A DNA stretch of 49,266 nucleotides from Acidobacteriota bacterium (GTDB lineage Bacteria; Acidobacteriota; Terriglobia; Acidiferrales; UBA7541), in the NCBI GenBank assembly GCA_013286465.1, contig JABDFR010000016.1:1-49266 (forward strand). Direction: 5' to 3'. The notes beneath the pieces are model-generated. The model was not told the DNA's origin and did not search any database. It saw only the letters and a list, made by a program, of their open reading frames with translations. This document shows, one piece after another, positions 1 to 6,972 of this stretch. The translations under genes and the position numbers were made by a program. The stretch's first letter is position 1, and each line of letters begins with the position of its first letter.

Positions 1-234
1 GTACCATTCTACTGTGCCGCGCAGGGTTTCACCGTCCGTCAGAACTACTGCTACCGGCGTACGGGCTTGCATTTGCTTTACGAAATAGAAATTCTCGGCG
101 TGGGTTTGCTCCGGCGGGGCTGGCTTCTTGCGCTGCGGCGGAGCGGCTTGCGCTTGCGGCCCATGGGCGGGGCGCTGCGGGAATTGCTCCTTTACCTCGG
201 TCAGGGACGTACGAAAAAGTTTTCGGTTCACCAT
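1..234 (-). CDS. hfq: Hfq-like Sm-fold RNA-binding protein (partial, C-terminus beyond window)
   Basis: The 78 visible residues begin at an ATG at 234 with a GAGGAG ribosome site six bases upstream (plus-strand 241-246). The first 40 or so residues are rich in Pro, Ala and Gln. They are followed by a segment with the pattern of the Hfq Sm1 motif: ENFYFVKQM, then TPVAVVLTDGETLRGTVEWY, comparable to the beta1-beta3 region of Hfq where GxxLxGxIEWF is conserved. The Sm2 motif would lie outside the window. Hfq proteins form hexameric rings that bind small RNAs and mRNA in the cytoplasm. The long disordered-looking leader is unlike the short N-terminus of E. coli Hfq. It follows tmk and holB on the same strand with about 100 bp between it and holB. 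Family assignment is from the visible half only. Confidence 0.72.
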   Translation of the reverse strand, partial: MVNRKLFRTSLTEVKEQFPQRPAHGPQAQAAPPQRKKPAPPEQTHAENFYFVKQMQARTPVAVVLTDGETLRGTVEWY

Positions 235-336
235 CGGGGACTCCTCAGAAACTTTATGCTGTTTAAGATTCCTGTGCATAGCACTTGGTTTCAGCAGATT
301 TCAAGAAACTTCTGCAAACACGCTGGGCGAAATTTT

Positions 337-1437
337 TCAGCGAACGCTCATCGAGGCTGCGACGGCGTCGAGGCCGATTTGACGGCCTACGTTGCGGCGC
401 AGGCGAGCGGAGAGCTGGTCTAGGCTCGCTGTTGCGCGGGCTACCCAGCCGAGTTCTACCTTCTTGCCGAGGTCTTCTAGCTCACGCCGGAGGTCTGGAT
501 TGCGCGACGCGAGTGCTTTCGGGTTGACGGACAACTCGAGCAGGTCGGTGAGAAGACTATAGAACAGCTCCAAAATGTTTTCAAACGATTCCTTCTCATG
601 CTTGGCGAGCTGCGCGGTGGTCTTGAAGATGTCGCGAAAGTTTCGGCCGTCGACGGATTGCTCGATCAGTTTCAGAACGTCACGGCGCAAGCGCTTGGAT
701 TCGTCAAGATCGAGGGCCAAGGCCGCGCCGGGATTGCCTTCGCTTAGCTGGGCTGCCAATTTTCGTTCGGCGGGCTTCCATTCGCTGCGGGTGGCCAGGA
801 ATTCTTCCATTTGGGTGGATTCCACCGGCGCGAAATGGAATTGCAGGCAGCGCGAGCGGATTGTCGACGGCAGAGAATCCGGCTTCGGAGCCGTCAGGAT
901 CAATGTGCTGGTGTCTGGCGGCTCTTCGAGGATCTTCAGGAAGAGATCGGCGTCGGTCCAGCGCATGGTATCCGCGCCATCGAGAATAAAAACGCGGCGG
1001 CGGCCTTGCGGGCGGAAGTTCGCGGCCTTTTGAACGGCGCGCAATTGGCCCACGCGAATCATTGGACGAGCCACCGGAGTCAGCCGGCGCGCCGGATCGG
1101 GCACGATGGCCCAAACATCTGGATTGGTCTGCAGGATTAGCGGCACACGCTCGACCATGGCGGCGTCGGCGCCTTCACCGCGCTCGGTCAAGCCTTGCAC
1201 GACGAGCGTTTCGGTGTCGGCCAAGCGGGCGATTTGCCGGCAGGAGTTACATTCGCCGCAGAAATCGTCTTTTAGGCGCTCGCAGTTAGCGGCTTGCGCG
1301 AACAATCTGGCTAGTGTGAATTTGCCGATGCCTCGCGGGCCGGTAAAAAGTAACGCGCTGGGCATGCGCTCGCGTCGCAGCATGCCGCGCAGGGCGGAGA
1401 CGATTCTTTGATTGCCGAGAAATTGATCGAAGCCCAT
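337..1437 (-). CDS. holB: DNA polymerase III delta' subunit
   Basis: 366 residues of a clamp-loader AAA+ protein. It starts GFDQFLGNQRIV, the usual opening of delta'/tau subunits. A Walker A-like GPRGIGKF is at residues 33-40, followed by a four-cysteine zinc module (C52, C60, C63, C66), a degenerate Walker B (FILDGADTM), the LEEPP segment and the TIRSRC sensor/arginine-finger (SRC) motif. Delta' is part of the complex that loads the beta sliding clamp onto DNA. The ATP site of delta' is non-hydrolysing in well-studied species; here the P-loop lysine is retained, as in DnaX-like relatives. The gene lies 6 bp downstream of tmk, a very common bacterial arrangement, so the two are probably co-transcribed. 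The C-terminal collar domain is less conserved but of normal length. Confidence 0.92.
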   Translation of the reverse strand: MGFDQFLGNQRIVSALRGMLRRERMPSALLFTGPRGIGKFTLARLFAQAANCERLKDDFCGECNSCRQIARLADTETLVVQGLTERGEGADAAMVERVPLILQTNPDVWAIVPDPARRLTPVARPMIRVGQLRAVQKAANFRPQGRRRVFILDGADTMRWTDADLFLKILEEPPDTSTLILTAPKPDSLPSTIRSRCLQFHFAPVESTQMEEFLATRSEWKPAERKLAAQLSEGNPGAALALDLDESKRLRRDVLKLIEQSVDGRNFRDIFKTTAQLAKHEKESFENILELFYSLLTDLLELSVNPKALASRNPDLRRELEDLGKKVELGWVARATASLDQLSARLRRNVGRQIGLDAVAASMSVR

Positions 1438-1443
1438 TTTTGA

Positions 1444-2142
1444 TCAGCCTGCTTTTCTTGCGGCGAAAATTTTGGAATCTAGTGCCGTCAGCACTTGTGT
1501 GTGAATCTCATCGGCCGGGCGCATAGTTTTGCGCGCTTCGTCGAAGCACTCAATCGTAATCCAGTTCGGGGCTTGGGCAAGCCCGTCATAGACCATCGCT
1601 GCCGTGGTTAGATGCGCCACATCCGACTCCAGGATGTCGCGCTTTAGATTTGTGTAGCCGCGCGGATCCTTCGCGGCAATTTGGCGATACGCCTCCGTAG
1701 CCGGCACGCGGAGATAAATGACCGCGTCTTCTTTTGGAAGCGCGTAGATTTCGTATTCGAGCTTGGGAAGCCATTGTAGAAACTCATCGCGTTGCTCGCT
1801 GGGGACGCGGGCGCCTTGATGAGCGAGGTTCGAGGCGATGTAACGATCGGCGACTAGCGTTTTGCCGGCGGCTAGAATTGCTTCCATCCTGGGCTTGGCT
1901 TCGAGGCGATCGCCGGCGTAGAGCAGTGATGATAGATGCGCGTCGACGTCATCGTTGGTGCCGAATTCGCCATTCAGGAAGCGGGCTACCAGGTTGCCGA
2001 AGAAGCCGTCGTAACGCGGGAAGCTGATGCGTTCGTGCGGAAGATGGCGGGCGGTTAGCGCAGTGGTCAGCAGGTCGAGCTGGGTGCGCTTTCCGGAGCC
2101 GTCGATGCCTTCCAGGACTATGAATTTGCCGCGCGGCGTCAT
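1444..2142 (-). CDS. tmk: Thymidylate kinase (dTMP kinase)
   Basis: 232 residues from the ATG at 2142; an ATG seven codons upstream is also possible, and no clear ribosome site separates them. The N-terminus has the P-loop LEGIDGSGKRTQ (residues 10-21), a DRY motif inside VADRYIASNLAHQG, and a C-terminal region ending in IECFDEAR. These place it in the thymidylate kinase family, which phosphorylates dTMP to dTDP with ATP. In the P-loop, Arg follows the invariant Lys where Ser or Thr is normal, with Thr shifted one place. It is immediately followed by holB (6-bp gap), the classical tmk-holB pair. The function is well supported by context as well as motifs. Confidence 0.9.
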   Translation of the reverse strand: MTPRGKFIVLEGIDGSGKRTQLDLLTTALTARHLPHERISFPRYDGFFGNLVARFLNGEFGTNDDVDAHLSSLLYAGDRLEAKPRMEAILAAGKTLVADRYIASNLAHQGARVPSEQRDEFLQWLPKLEYEIYALPKEDAVIYLRVPATEAYRQIAAKDPRGYTNLKRDILESDVAHLTTAAMVYDGLAQAPNWITIECFDEARKTMRPADEIHTQVLTALDSKIFAARKAG

Positions 2143-2349
2143 TCGTGGTGGACAGTCTAGCATACTGGATTGGGGCGGGCTGCGGAGACGGCTGGGGTTG
2201 AAAGCGGGTTGCTGGATTTGGTGATGTTCGATGCGAAAAATGCGCTTAGGCGCTGCTGCCCCGCCTATAAATTGAGGGCGCTCCCTCGCGGCATCGCGGA
2301 GGCGAAGACTTCAACAAGTCGCGAGGCTTCGGCGTATTATCCGGGGCCG

Positions 2350-3681
2350 TTATTTCCAAACTTCTTTATCCAGCTGAATTGTTGCGCGGAGTAGGACGTT
2401 TGCGCCATTGGAAATGTCTTGCGGGCGCGAGAACTCCGCCGGCGCATGGCTTATGCCACCTATGCTGGGGATGAAGATTACGGCCATCGGGGCCAGGCGG
2501 CCGATGCTTTGGGCGTCGTGGGTGGCGCCGCTCGGCAGCGACTTGGTGCTGAGATTTAACTGCTTGGCGCTGGATCCAATGAGTTGCCGCAGGCGTGGGT
2601 CGCAGAGTGCGGGTTTGTCGTCGATTACTGGCTGAAAGCTGAATTTGGTGCCGCCGGCTTGGGCGATTTTCTGGGCTTCGTCCTGCATTTTGCTGAATAG
2701 CATTTCTATGCGGGATTGCTCCAGGTCGCGGACGTCGAGGCCGAGGATTACTTTGCCGGAGACGATGTTATAGGCGCCCGGAATGGTTTGAATTTTGCCT
2801 ACGGTGGCTACCTGGCGGCCGGGAATGCTGGTTACGATTTGATTTACGGCTTGGATGAATTTTGCTGCGGCTAGTAATGCGTCGTGACGCTCGTTCATCG
2901 GAGTGGTGCCGGCGTGATTGGCTGTGCCTTCGATGGTTACGTCCCAACGCGAGTTCCCTACGATTCCTTGGACTACGCCGATATCGATTTTTTCTGCGGC
3001 TAGAGTGCCGCCTTGCTCGATGTGCAGCTCGAGATAGGCGAAGATGTCGGCGGGCTTGCGGCGGGCTGCGGAGAGATGGTCGGGATCGCCGCCTATGAAG
3101 GCTATTCCTTCGCGTAGCGATTTGCCGCTGCGTGTGGACTGATTCAGATCTTGCTCGTGCAGCTCGCCGGAGATGGCGCGGCTGCCTTGCAGGCCGCCTT
3201 CTTCATTTTGGAAGATCAGGACTTCTAGGGGATGCCGCAGTTGAACGTGGGATTCCATTAGGGTCTGCGCTACTTCGATTGCTCCGAACGAACCGACGAT
3301 GCCATCGAAGTTCCCGCCTAGCGGGACGGAATCCACGTGCGAGCCAATGATCAGTGTGGGCAACTTGGGATCGCCGCCCGGGAGGCGGCCGGAGATATTT
3401 CCTGCGGCATCGATTGTGGTGGTGAGTCCGGCGGCGTGCATAAGGCTGATCGTGTATTCGCGGCCCTGCTTGTCGGCGTCGGTGTAGGCTACGCGGCTTA
3501 TGCCGGCGACGGGATCTTTGCCGATCGCGCCCATGGCTTCGATGTGTTGCCGCAAGCGATTGGAATTGATCGATGGAGACGACTGCGGTTGGAGATTGGG
3601 CGCCGCGAGAATAAGCGCCGCGAGCAGCAGGATGGATTTGGCGCGCGGGTGGTTGAGTTTCAACGCGTGAATGTTTCGCAT
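2350..3681 (-). CDS. Secreted M20-family amidohydrolase (allantoate / N-carbamoyl-amino-acid hydrolase type)
   Basis: 443 residues counted from the ATG at 3681, which gives a signal-peptide-like start (positively charged residues, then SILLLAALILAAP at about 17-29). An ATG 12 codons upstream is less likely. Metal-site motifs of the HyuC/AllC/beta-ureidopropionase branch of peptidase family M20 are clear: GSHVDSVPLGGNFDG (His about 115, Asp about 126) and QNEEGG (about 158-163), followed by the dimerisation domain and an ISHAPAE motif near the C-terminus that carries the last metal His. Family members hydrolyse N-carbamoyl amino acids, allantoate or ureido acids; the exact substrate cannot be read from the sequence. 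The probable export signal is less usual for this family and suggests a periplasmic role. No obvious operon partner. Confidence 0.83.
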   Translation of the reverse strand: MRNIHALKLNHPRAKSILLLAALILAAPNLQPQSSPSINSNRLRQHIEAMGAIGKDPVAGISRVAYTDADKQGREYTISLMHAAGLTTTIDAAGNISGRLPGGDPKLPTLIIGSHVDSVPLGGNFDGIVGSFGAIEVAQTLMESHVQLRHPLEVLIFQNEEGGLQGSRAISGELHEQDLNQSTRSGKSLREGIAFIGGDPDHLSAARRKPADIFAYLELHIEQGGTLAAEKIDIGVVQGIVGNSRWDVTIEGTANHAGTTPMNERHDALLAAAKFIQAVNQIVTSIPGRQVATVGKIQTIPGAYNIVSGKVILGLDVRDLEQSRIEMLFSKMQDEAQKIAQAGGTKFSFQPVIDDKPALCDPRLRQLIGSSAKQLNLSTKSLPSGATHDAQSIGRLAPMAVIFIPSIGGISHAPAEFSRPQDISNGANVLLRATIQLDKEVWK

Positions 3682-3758
3682 GGGGCGCGAGTGTCTCACT
3701 TCTGCGAGAGTTTGCACAGCGTTGGGACCGGGAGCTTCACGGTTACGGCGCGTCGACG

Positions 3759-4281
3759 CTATGCCTCGCGGAGCAATTCTGTGCGGTACTTGGGCGCGAG
3801 GAGCATCGCTTTTTCGATGAAGGCGGCCTGCTCTTTTTCGTTGAGCTTGGGCGGGGGTGTGGTGCGCGTGGCGACTGGTACGCCGATCTCGAGGAAGAAT
3901 TTGTCCTGTCCTGCGGGAGAACAGATGCAGAGCATGCGCACTGGGCTGGCGGAGGCGTTGTGGAACTGATGCGGGGCGTTGGCGGGAATGTTGAGCGTGT
4001 CGCCGGCTCGTGCGGTGGACTTCTTGCCGCGGAAGGTCGCTGCTATCTCACCTTCTAGCAGGATGAAAGTCTCCTCGAAGTCGTGGCGGTGCGGGGGGTG
4101 GGCCACCGCCCGGCGGGATGTGCATATCGATCAGGCAGAAACGTTCGTTGGTAGCTTCGCCGCTTATGGTGATGGTGTAGGTGTCGCCGACTAGACCGAT
4201 GTGGGGGAGGTTGTCGGGTTGCGCCAGGGTGAGATTGCGTTTGGGGTCGTCTGGCGGAATTGTTGGGGGCGTAGCTGACAT
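3759..4281 (-). pseudogene. Cupin-domain protein, interrupted by a +1 frameshift in a C6 run
   Basis: The start at 4281 has a GAGGAGA ribosome site. The N-terminal frame reads MSATPPTIPPDDPKR and continues to HIPPGGGPPP, then goes out of frame. The continuation, from HRHDFEETFILLEGEI to the stop at 3759, is in another frame. Removing one base from the C6 run (plus-strand G6, 4093-4098) joins them into one protein of about 173 residues with a standard cupin motif: PGGGPPPHRHDFEETFILLEG, then GDTLNIPANAPHQFHN. Such proteins are small beta-barrels, often metal-binding. The join is inferred; the disruption may be a true mutation, phase-variable slippage or a sequencing error in the homopolymer. 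Substrate unknown. Confidence 0.78.
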
Positions 4282-4467
4282 TTCTGTCTCCTCTTGCAAT
4301 CTAGTTTGGTGGGCCAGCCGTTACGCGCTTCGTATTTTCGCACTGAATCACGGGCTTAAATTCCAGGGCATCATAGCACCAGCGGGGATAACGCAGCAGT
4401 GCGGCGCTTTTTCCGGCTTGCGAAGTACGCTTCGACTCTGCGGTGTTGAGGGAGGAAAAAATAAGGC

Positions 4468-4495
4468 TTGACACATTCCTATATGGGAATCTAAT
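4468..4495 (+). promoter_or_regulatory. Sigma-70-type promoter of the arsR-like gene
   Basis: A consensus -35 TTGACA (4468-4473) is followed after 16 bp by TCTAAT (4490-4495), one base from the consensus -10. The predicted start of transcription, about seven bases beyond, falls at 4501-4503, immediately before the ATG at 4504. This suggests a leaderless or nearly leaderless mRNA. No Shine-Dalgarno sequence precedes the ATG, which agrees. Confidence 0.7.
4475..4490. promoter_or_regulatory. Palindromic operator candidate between -35 and -10
   Basis: ATTCC-TATATG-GGAAT is a 16-bp inverted repeat with a single mismatched pair. It fills the spacer between the -35 and -10 hexamers of the promoter for the adjacent ArsR-type repressor. 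A dyad in this position next to an autoregulator gene is the expected layout for an ArsR-family operator. That the neighbouring protein binds it is inference. Confidence 0.6.
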
Positions 4496-4503
4496 GTCTG
4501 GGC

Positions 4504-4911
4504 ATGGCGCGAGCGGCTACTACCTCGGATGCGTTTAATGCGATTGCGGAGCCTCGGCGGCGGGCGATCCTGAGCTATTTGGCTTTGCGGGAACGGACCG
4601 TTGGGGAGATCGTGCTGCGGTTGCGGCTGGAGCAGCCTTCCGTGTCGAAGCATTTGCGGGTGTTGCGGGATGTGGGGTTGGTTCATGTGCGTCGGGCTGG
4701 ACGGCGGAAGCTTTATCGCACGAATGCGGAGGCGATTCGGCCCTTGCACGAATGGACGAGCACGTTTGAAAAGTACTGGGGCCATCAATTGCTGCGCATC
4801 AAGGAACGGGCTGAGGCAAAGATGCAAGGGACGAGTCTCGGTGAGAACGAATTGAGAGCGAAGAAAGACGAACCTCAGCGACTGAAAAAGTTGCGGGAGA
4901 AAGATGAGTGA
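4504..4911 (+). CDS. ArsR/SmtB-type winged-helix transcriptional repressor
   Basis: 135 residues. The fold is visible as AFNAIAEPRRRAILSYLALRERTVGEIV, then a recognition helix in QPSVSKHLRVLRDVGLVHVRRAGRRKLYR, and the C-terminal helix LHEWTSTFEKYWGHQL. This is the metal-independent subgroup commonly paired with SRPBCC (AHSA1-type) proteins, as here: an SRPBCC gene follows 210 bp downstream and a DUF899 gene after that. There are no metal-binding Cys motifs in the alpha3 helix. The start at 4504 is supported by a promoter that ends only nine bases upstream. It probably represses its own promoter and possibly the two downstream genes. The C-terminal tail after residue 105 is charged and probably disordered. 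Confidence 0.87.
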   Translation: MARAATTSDAFNAIAEPRRRAILSYLALRERTVGEIVLRLRLEQPSVSKHLRVLRDVGLVHVRRAGRRKLYRTNAEAIRPLHEWTSTFEKYWGHQLLRIKERAEAKMQGTSLGENELRAKKDEPQRLKKLREKDE

Positions 4912-4944
4912 TAGGACGGCGCGCGGACAACGGCAAAGGCGCGG

Positions 4945-4973
4945 GAAATTTCAAATTTCAGATTTGAGATTTC
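4945..4973. repeat. AT-rich inverted repeat downstream of the arsR-like gene
   Basis: GAAATTTCAAAT and ATTTGAGATTTC form a 12-bp stem with one G-U-type position and a 5-nt centre. It is the only strongly AT-rich dyad in the region and lies 33 bp after the ArsR stop codon. It has no U-tract, so it is a weak terminator candidate; it may instead stabilise the 3' end or bind a protein. Confidence 0.5.
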
Positions 4974-5008
4974 GGATGGAAGAAACGGCAAAAGCAAATG
5001 CAAAAACG

Positions 5009-5041
5009 GATCCCTCACCCCTGAAGGGGATTCGGGATGAC
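5009..5041 (+). repeat. Dispersed 33-bp repeat, type F (copy 1)
   Basis: This 33-bp stretch begins GATCCCTCACCCCT and ends TTCGGGATGAC. It matches 14777-14809 at 29 of 33 positions by eye, in the same orientation and also intergenic. The flanks (AAAGCAAATGCAAAAAC and similar) also share A-rich character. No coding function. Confidence 0.7.
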
Positions 5042-5121
5042 AGCGGCGGCGTTGATTGGTAGGCAGGGTGGACTCGTCAGCAGAAGTTATTTTTGAAAAT
5101 TAGTTTATTTGAGGAGGAAAA

Positions 5122-5592
5122 ATGATTTCGATTCCTAAGAATGCTGCGGATATGACTATGGAGATCGTGCAGGAGATTCATGTGCGGGCGCCGATAGACG
5201 TTACCTTCGATGCTCTGCTGGAGGAGATCGGGCCTAAGAATCAGACGCACGACGGCAGGGCGATGCCTTTGAAGATTGAGGCTTGGCCCGGGGGGCGGTG
5301 GTATCGCGATTTGGGCGATAACAACGGGCATTTTTGGGGGAATGTGCAGGCGATCAAGCGGCCTTCGTTGCTGGAATTTTGCGGACCTTTGATGCTTTCG
5401 TATCCGTGCGTTTCGAATGTGCAGTACCGGTTGACGGAGAAAGATGGCGGGACTTTGATCACCTTCCGGCATACGGCGATGGGATTTATTCAGGATCAGC
5501 AGAAAGAGCAGATGAATATGGGTTGGGGAGCTATGAACGAGCGGGTGCGCAAAGTTGCCGAGGCGGGCGGAGCGAAAAAGGCGGCGGGGTAG
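5122..5592 (+). CDS. SRPBCC (AHSA1/START-like) domain protein
   Basis: 156 residues, ATG preceded by GAGGAGGAAAA. It opens MEIVQEIHVRAPIDVTFDALLEEIGP and has the family's WPGGRWYRD, then a strand reading GHFWGNVQAIKRPSLLEFCGPL, and a GTLITFRHTAMG segment, ending in a long amphipathic helix. SRPBCC proteins form a deep hydrophobic cavity for lipid-like or aromatic ligands; the AHSA1 branch is very often encoded beside ArsR-type repressors. The 210-bp gap from the ArsR gene contains an inverted repeat and a dispersed repeat, so a separate promoter is possible. Ligand unknown. Confidence 0.82.
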   Translation: MISIPKNAADMTMEIVQEIHVRAPIDVTFDALLEEIGPKNQTHDGRAMPLKIEAWPGGRWYRDLGDNNGHFWGNVQAIKRPSLLEFCGPLMLSYPCVSNVQYRLTEKDGGTLITFRHTAMGFIQDQQKEQMNMGWGAMNERVRKVAEAGGAKKAAG

Positions 5593-5627
5593 AATTCGCA
5601 CAGAATTTACGTCAAAGGAGAATTGTG

Positions 5628-6344
5628 ATGGCGACAAGTAAAACCGGATTGCAGCAGCAGAAAGTTGTGTCGCATGACGATTGGACTGCGGCGCGCAAGG
5701 AATATTTGGTTAAGGAGAAGGAATTCTCGCGGCAGCGGGATGAGATGAGCCGGTTGCGGCGCGAATTGCCGATGGAGAATGTCGAGAAGGCTTATGTGTT
5801 TGACGGCGCCAACGGGAAAGAGACGCTGGCGGATCTTTTTGACGGGCGCAGCCAGTTGGTGATCTATCACTTCATGTTGGGGCCTGGGTGGAAAGAGGGT
5901 TGCCCAAGTTGCTCGCTTTTGGCCGATCATTTTGATGGATCGATTGTTCATTTGGCGCAGCGCGATGTGACTTTTTTGGTGGTTTCGCGGGCGCCGCTCG
6001 CGGAGATTCAGGCTTTTCAGAAGCGGATGGGCTGGAAATTTAAGTGGGTTTCGTCGTTTGGGAGCGATTTCAATCCTGATTTTCAGGTGACCGCGAAGAA
6101 GGATGCTTCCGGCAAGGCCACTTACAATTATAGCGACTCGGATTTTCCGAGCGAGGAACGGCCTGGGGCTAGCGTGTTCTATAAGGATGAGGCGGGGAAC
6201 GTGTTCCATACGTATTCTACTTATGCGCGCGGGTTGGATATTTTAATCGGGGCTTATAACGTGCTCGATCTGACGCCGCGGGGGCGGCATGAGGAAGGGT
6301 TGAAGCATGGGATGGCTTGGGTGCGGCATCACGATCGTTATTGA
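5628..6344 (+). CDS. DUF899 family thioredoxin-fold protein
   Basis: 238 residues from the ATG at 5628, with AAAGGAG seven bases upstream; the open frame extends further back, but this start is favoured by its ribosome site. The hallmark of the family is present: DGRSQLVIYHFMLGPGWKEGCPSCS, a Cys-x-x-Cys in a thioredoxin-like position at about residues 88-91, then DVTFLVVSRAPLAEI and FKWVSSFGSDFNPDFQV, and near the end GLDILIGAYNVLDLTPRGRHE. Members resemble peroxiredoxin/thioredoxin folds, but their reaction is not established. It directly follows the SRPBCC gene with a 35-bp gap and is probably co-transcribed; DUF899, SRPBCC and ArsR genes are frequent neighbours. Confidence 0.85.
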   Translation: MATSKTGLQQQKVVSHDDWTAARKEYLVKEKEFSRQRDEMSRLRRELPMENVEKAYVFDGANGKETLADLFDGRSQLVIYHFMLGPGWKEGCPSCSLLADHFDGSIVHLAQRDVTFLVVSRAPLAEIQAFQKRMGWKFKWVSSFGSDFNPDFQVTAKKDASGKATYNYSDSDFPSEERPGASVFYKDEAGNVFHTYSTYARGLDILIGAYNVLDLTPRGRHEEGLKHGMAWVRHHDRY

Positions 6345-6721
6345 TATCTGTAGTTACGTTCCTTCAAATCCGCGGCGGAAGCGCGGGAGTGTCTAACGAC
6401 CCTCCCCTGCTGGCATGGCTCGCGGCCGGCAGTTTATGAACGCGGCGATTTCGACCGGCCGACGATTCATTTCGCGTAGGCCTGAAGCAAACTGAAAAAT
6501 AGTTGCCTGGAAAGAATTGCACAGGCGTTCCGCAGTGGTACAGCGCGGCGGCGAATTGCGTTTGACTCTGAACGCGACGCGCCCATACTGAATTCTGCTA
6601 GTGCCGTTAGACTGCAACCCAGAACTCCAGCCCTCGGGTCTATCAGCTCAGGTACGCAATATTCCGGATCTCCGTGTGAATGCGGAGAATCCAATCATTT
6701 CTAGAATCAGCGAGGAGCACT
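6345..6721. other. Non-coding stretch with one palindromic element
   Basis: No gene is convincing in these 377 bp. The short open frames on the minus strand lack ribosome sites and family motifs. It holds a weak type-D hairpin (6385-6410), and at its right end a GAGGAG ribosome site (6712-6717) for the next small gene. No promoter stands out. Confidence 0.55.
6385..6410 (-). repeat. REP-like hairpin, type D (copy 1, degenerate)
   Basis: GGGAG and CTCCC arms enclose about 13 bases, followed by a CTGC tail where other copies have CTAC or CTAT. It resembles 8358-8383 and 38745-38770 in arm sequence, spacing and orientation. Strand is given as minus because the head motif reads 5'-3' on that strand. 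Confidence 0.45.
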
Positions 6722-6937
6722 TTGGTCAAAATAAACTTGAATGGAATATGTAAAGCAGTTGAGCTTACTCCGAACAATGGACGGCCGCGACTCTGCTTGA
6801 TTCGGGTGGAGCTCGATCACAACGTTGCTCGAAACTTTCGCACGCACGATATTCAACTGATGGTGCCCGCGGAATTTGCGGGTTTGATGGATGTGAATTT
6901 TCCGGTGACGGTTACGCTGGAGCAAAACGGAGTTTGA
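6722..6937 (+). CDS. Small hypothetical protein
   Basis: 71 residues from a TTG at 6722, four bases after a GAGGAG site; an ATG 14 codons upstream in the same frame lacks one. The sequence starts VKINLNGICKAVELTPN and continues RPRLCLIRVELDHNVARNF, then IQLMVPAEFAGLMDVNFPVTVTLEQ. It looks like a compact all-beta domain of alternating hydrophobic strands with no membrane segment or signal. I recognise no family. It is followed by a convergent TPR gene. Composition and strand pattern make it more likely a real protein than a chance frame. Confidence 0.5.
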   Translation: MVKINLNGICKAVELTPNNGRPRLCLIRVELDHNVARNFRTHDIQLMVPAEFAGLMDVNFPVTVTLEQNGV

Positions 6938-6972
6938 ACGAGCGGGTGAGTTGGCAGTTATGTTGTCACAAA

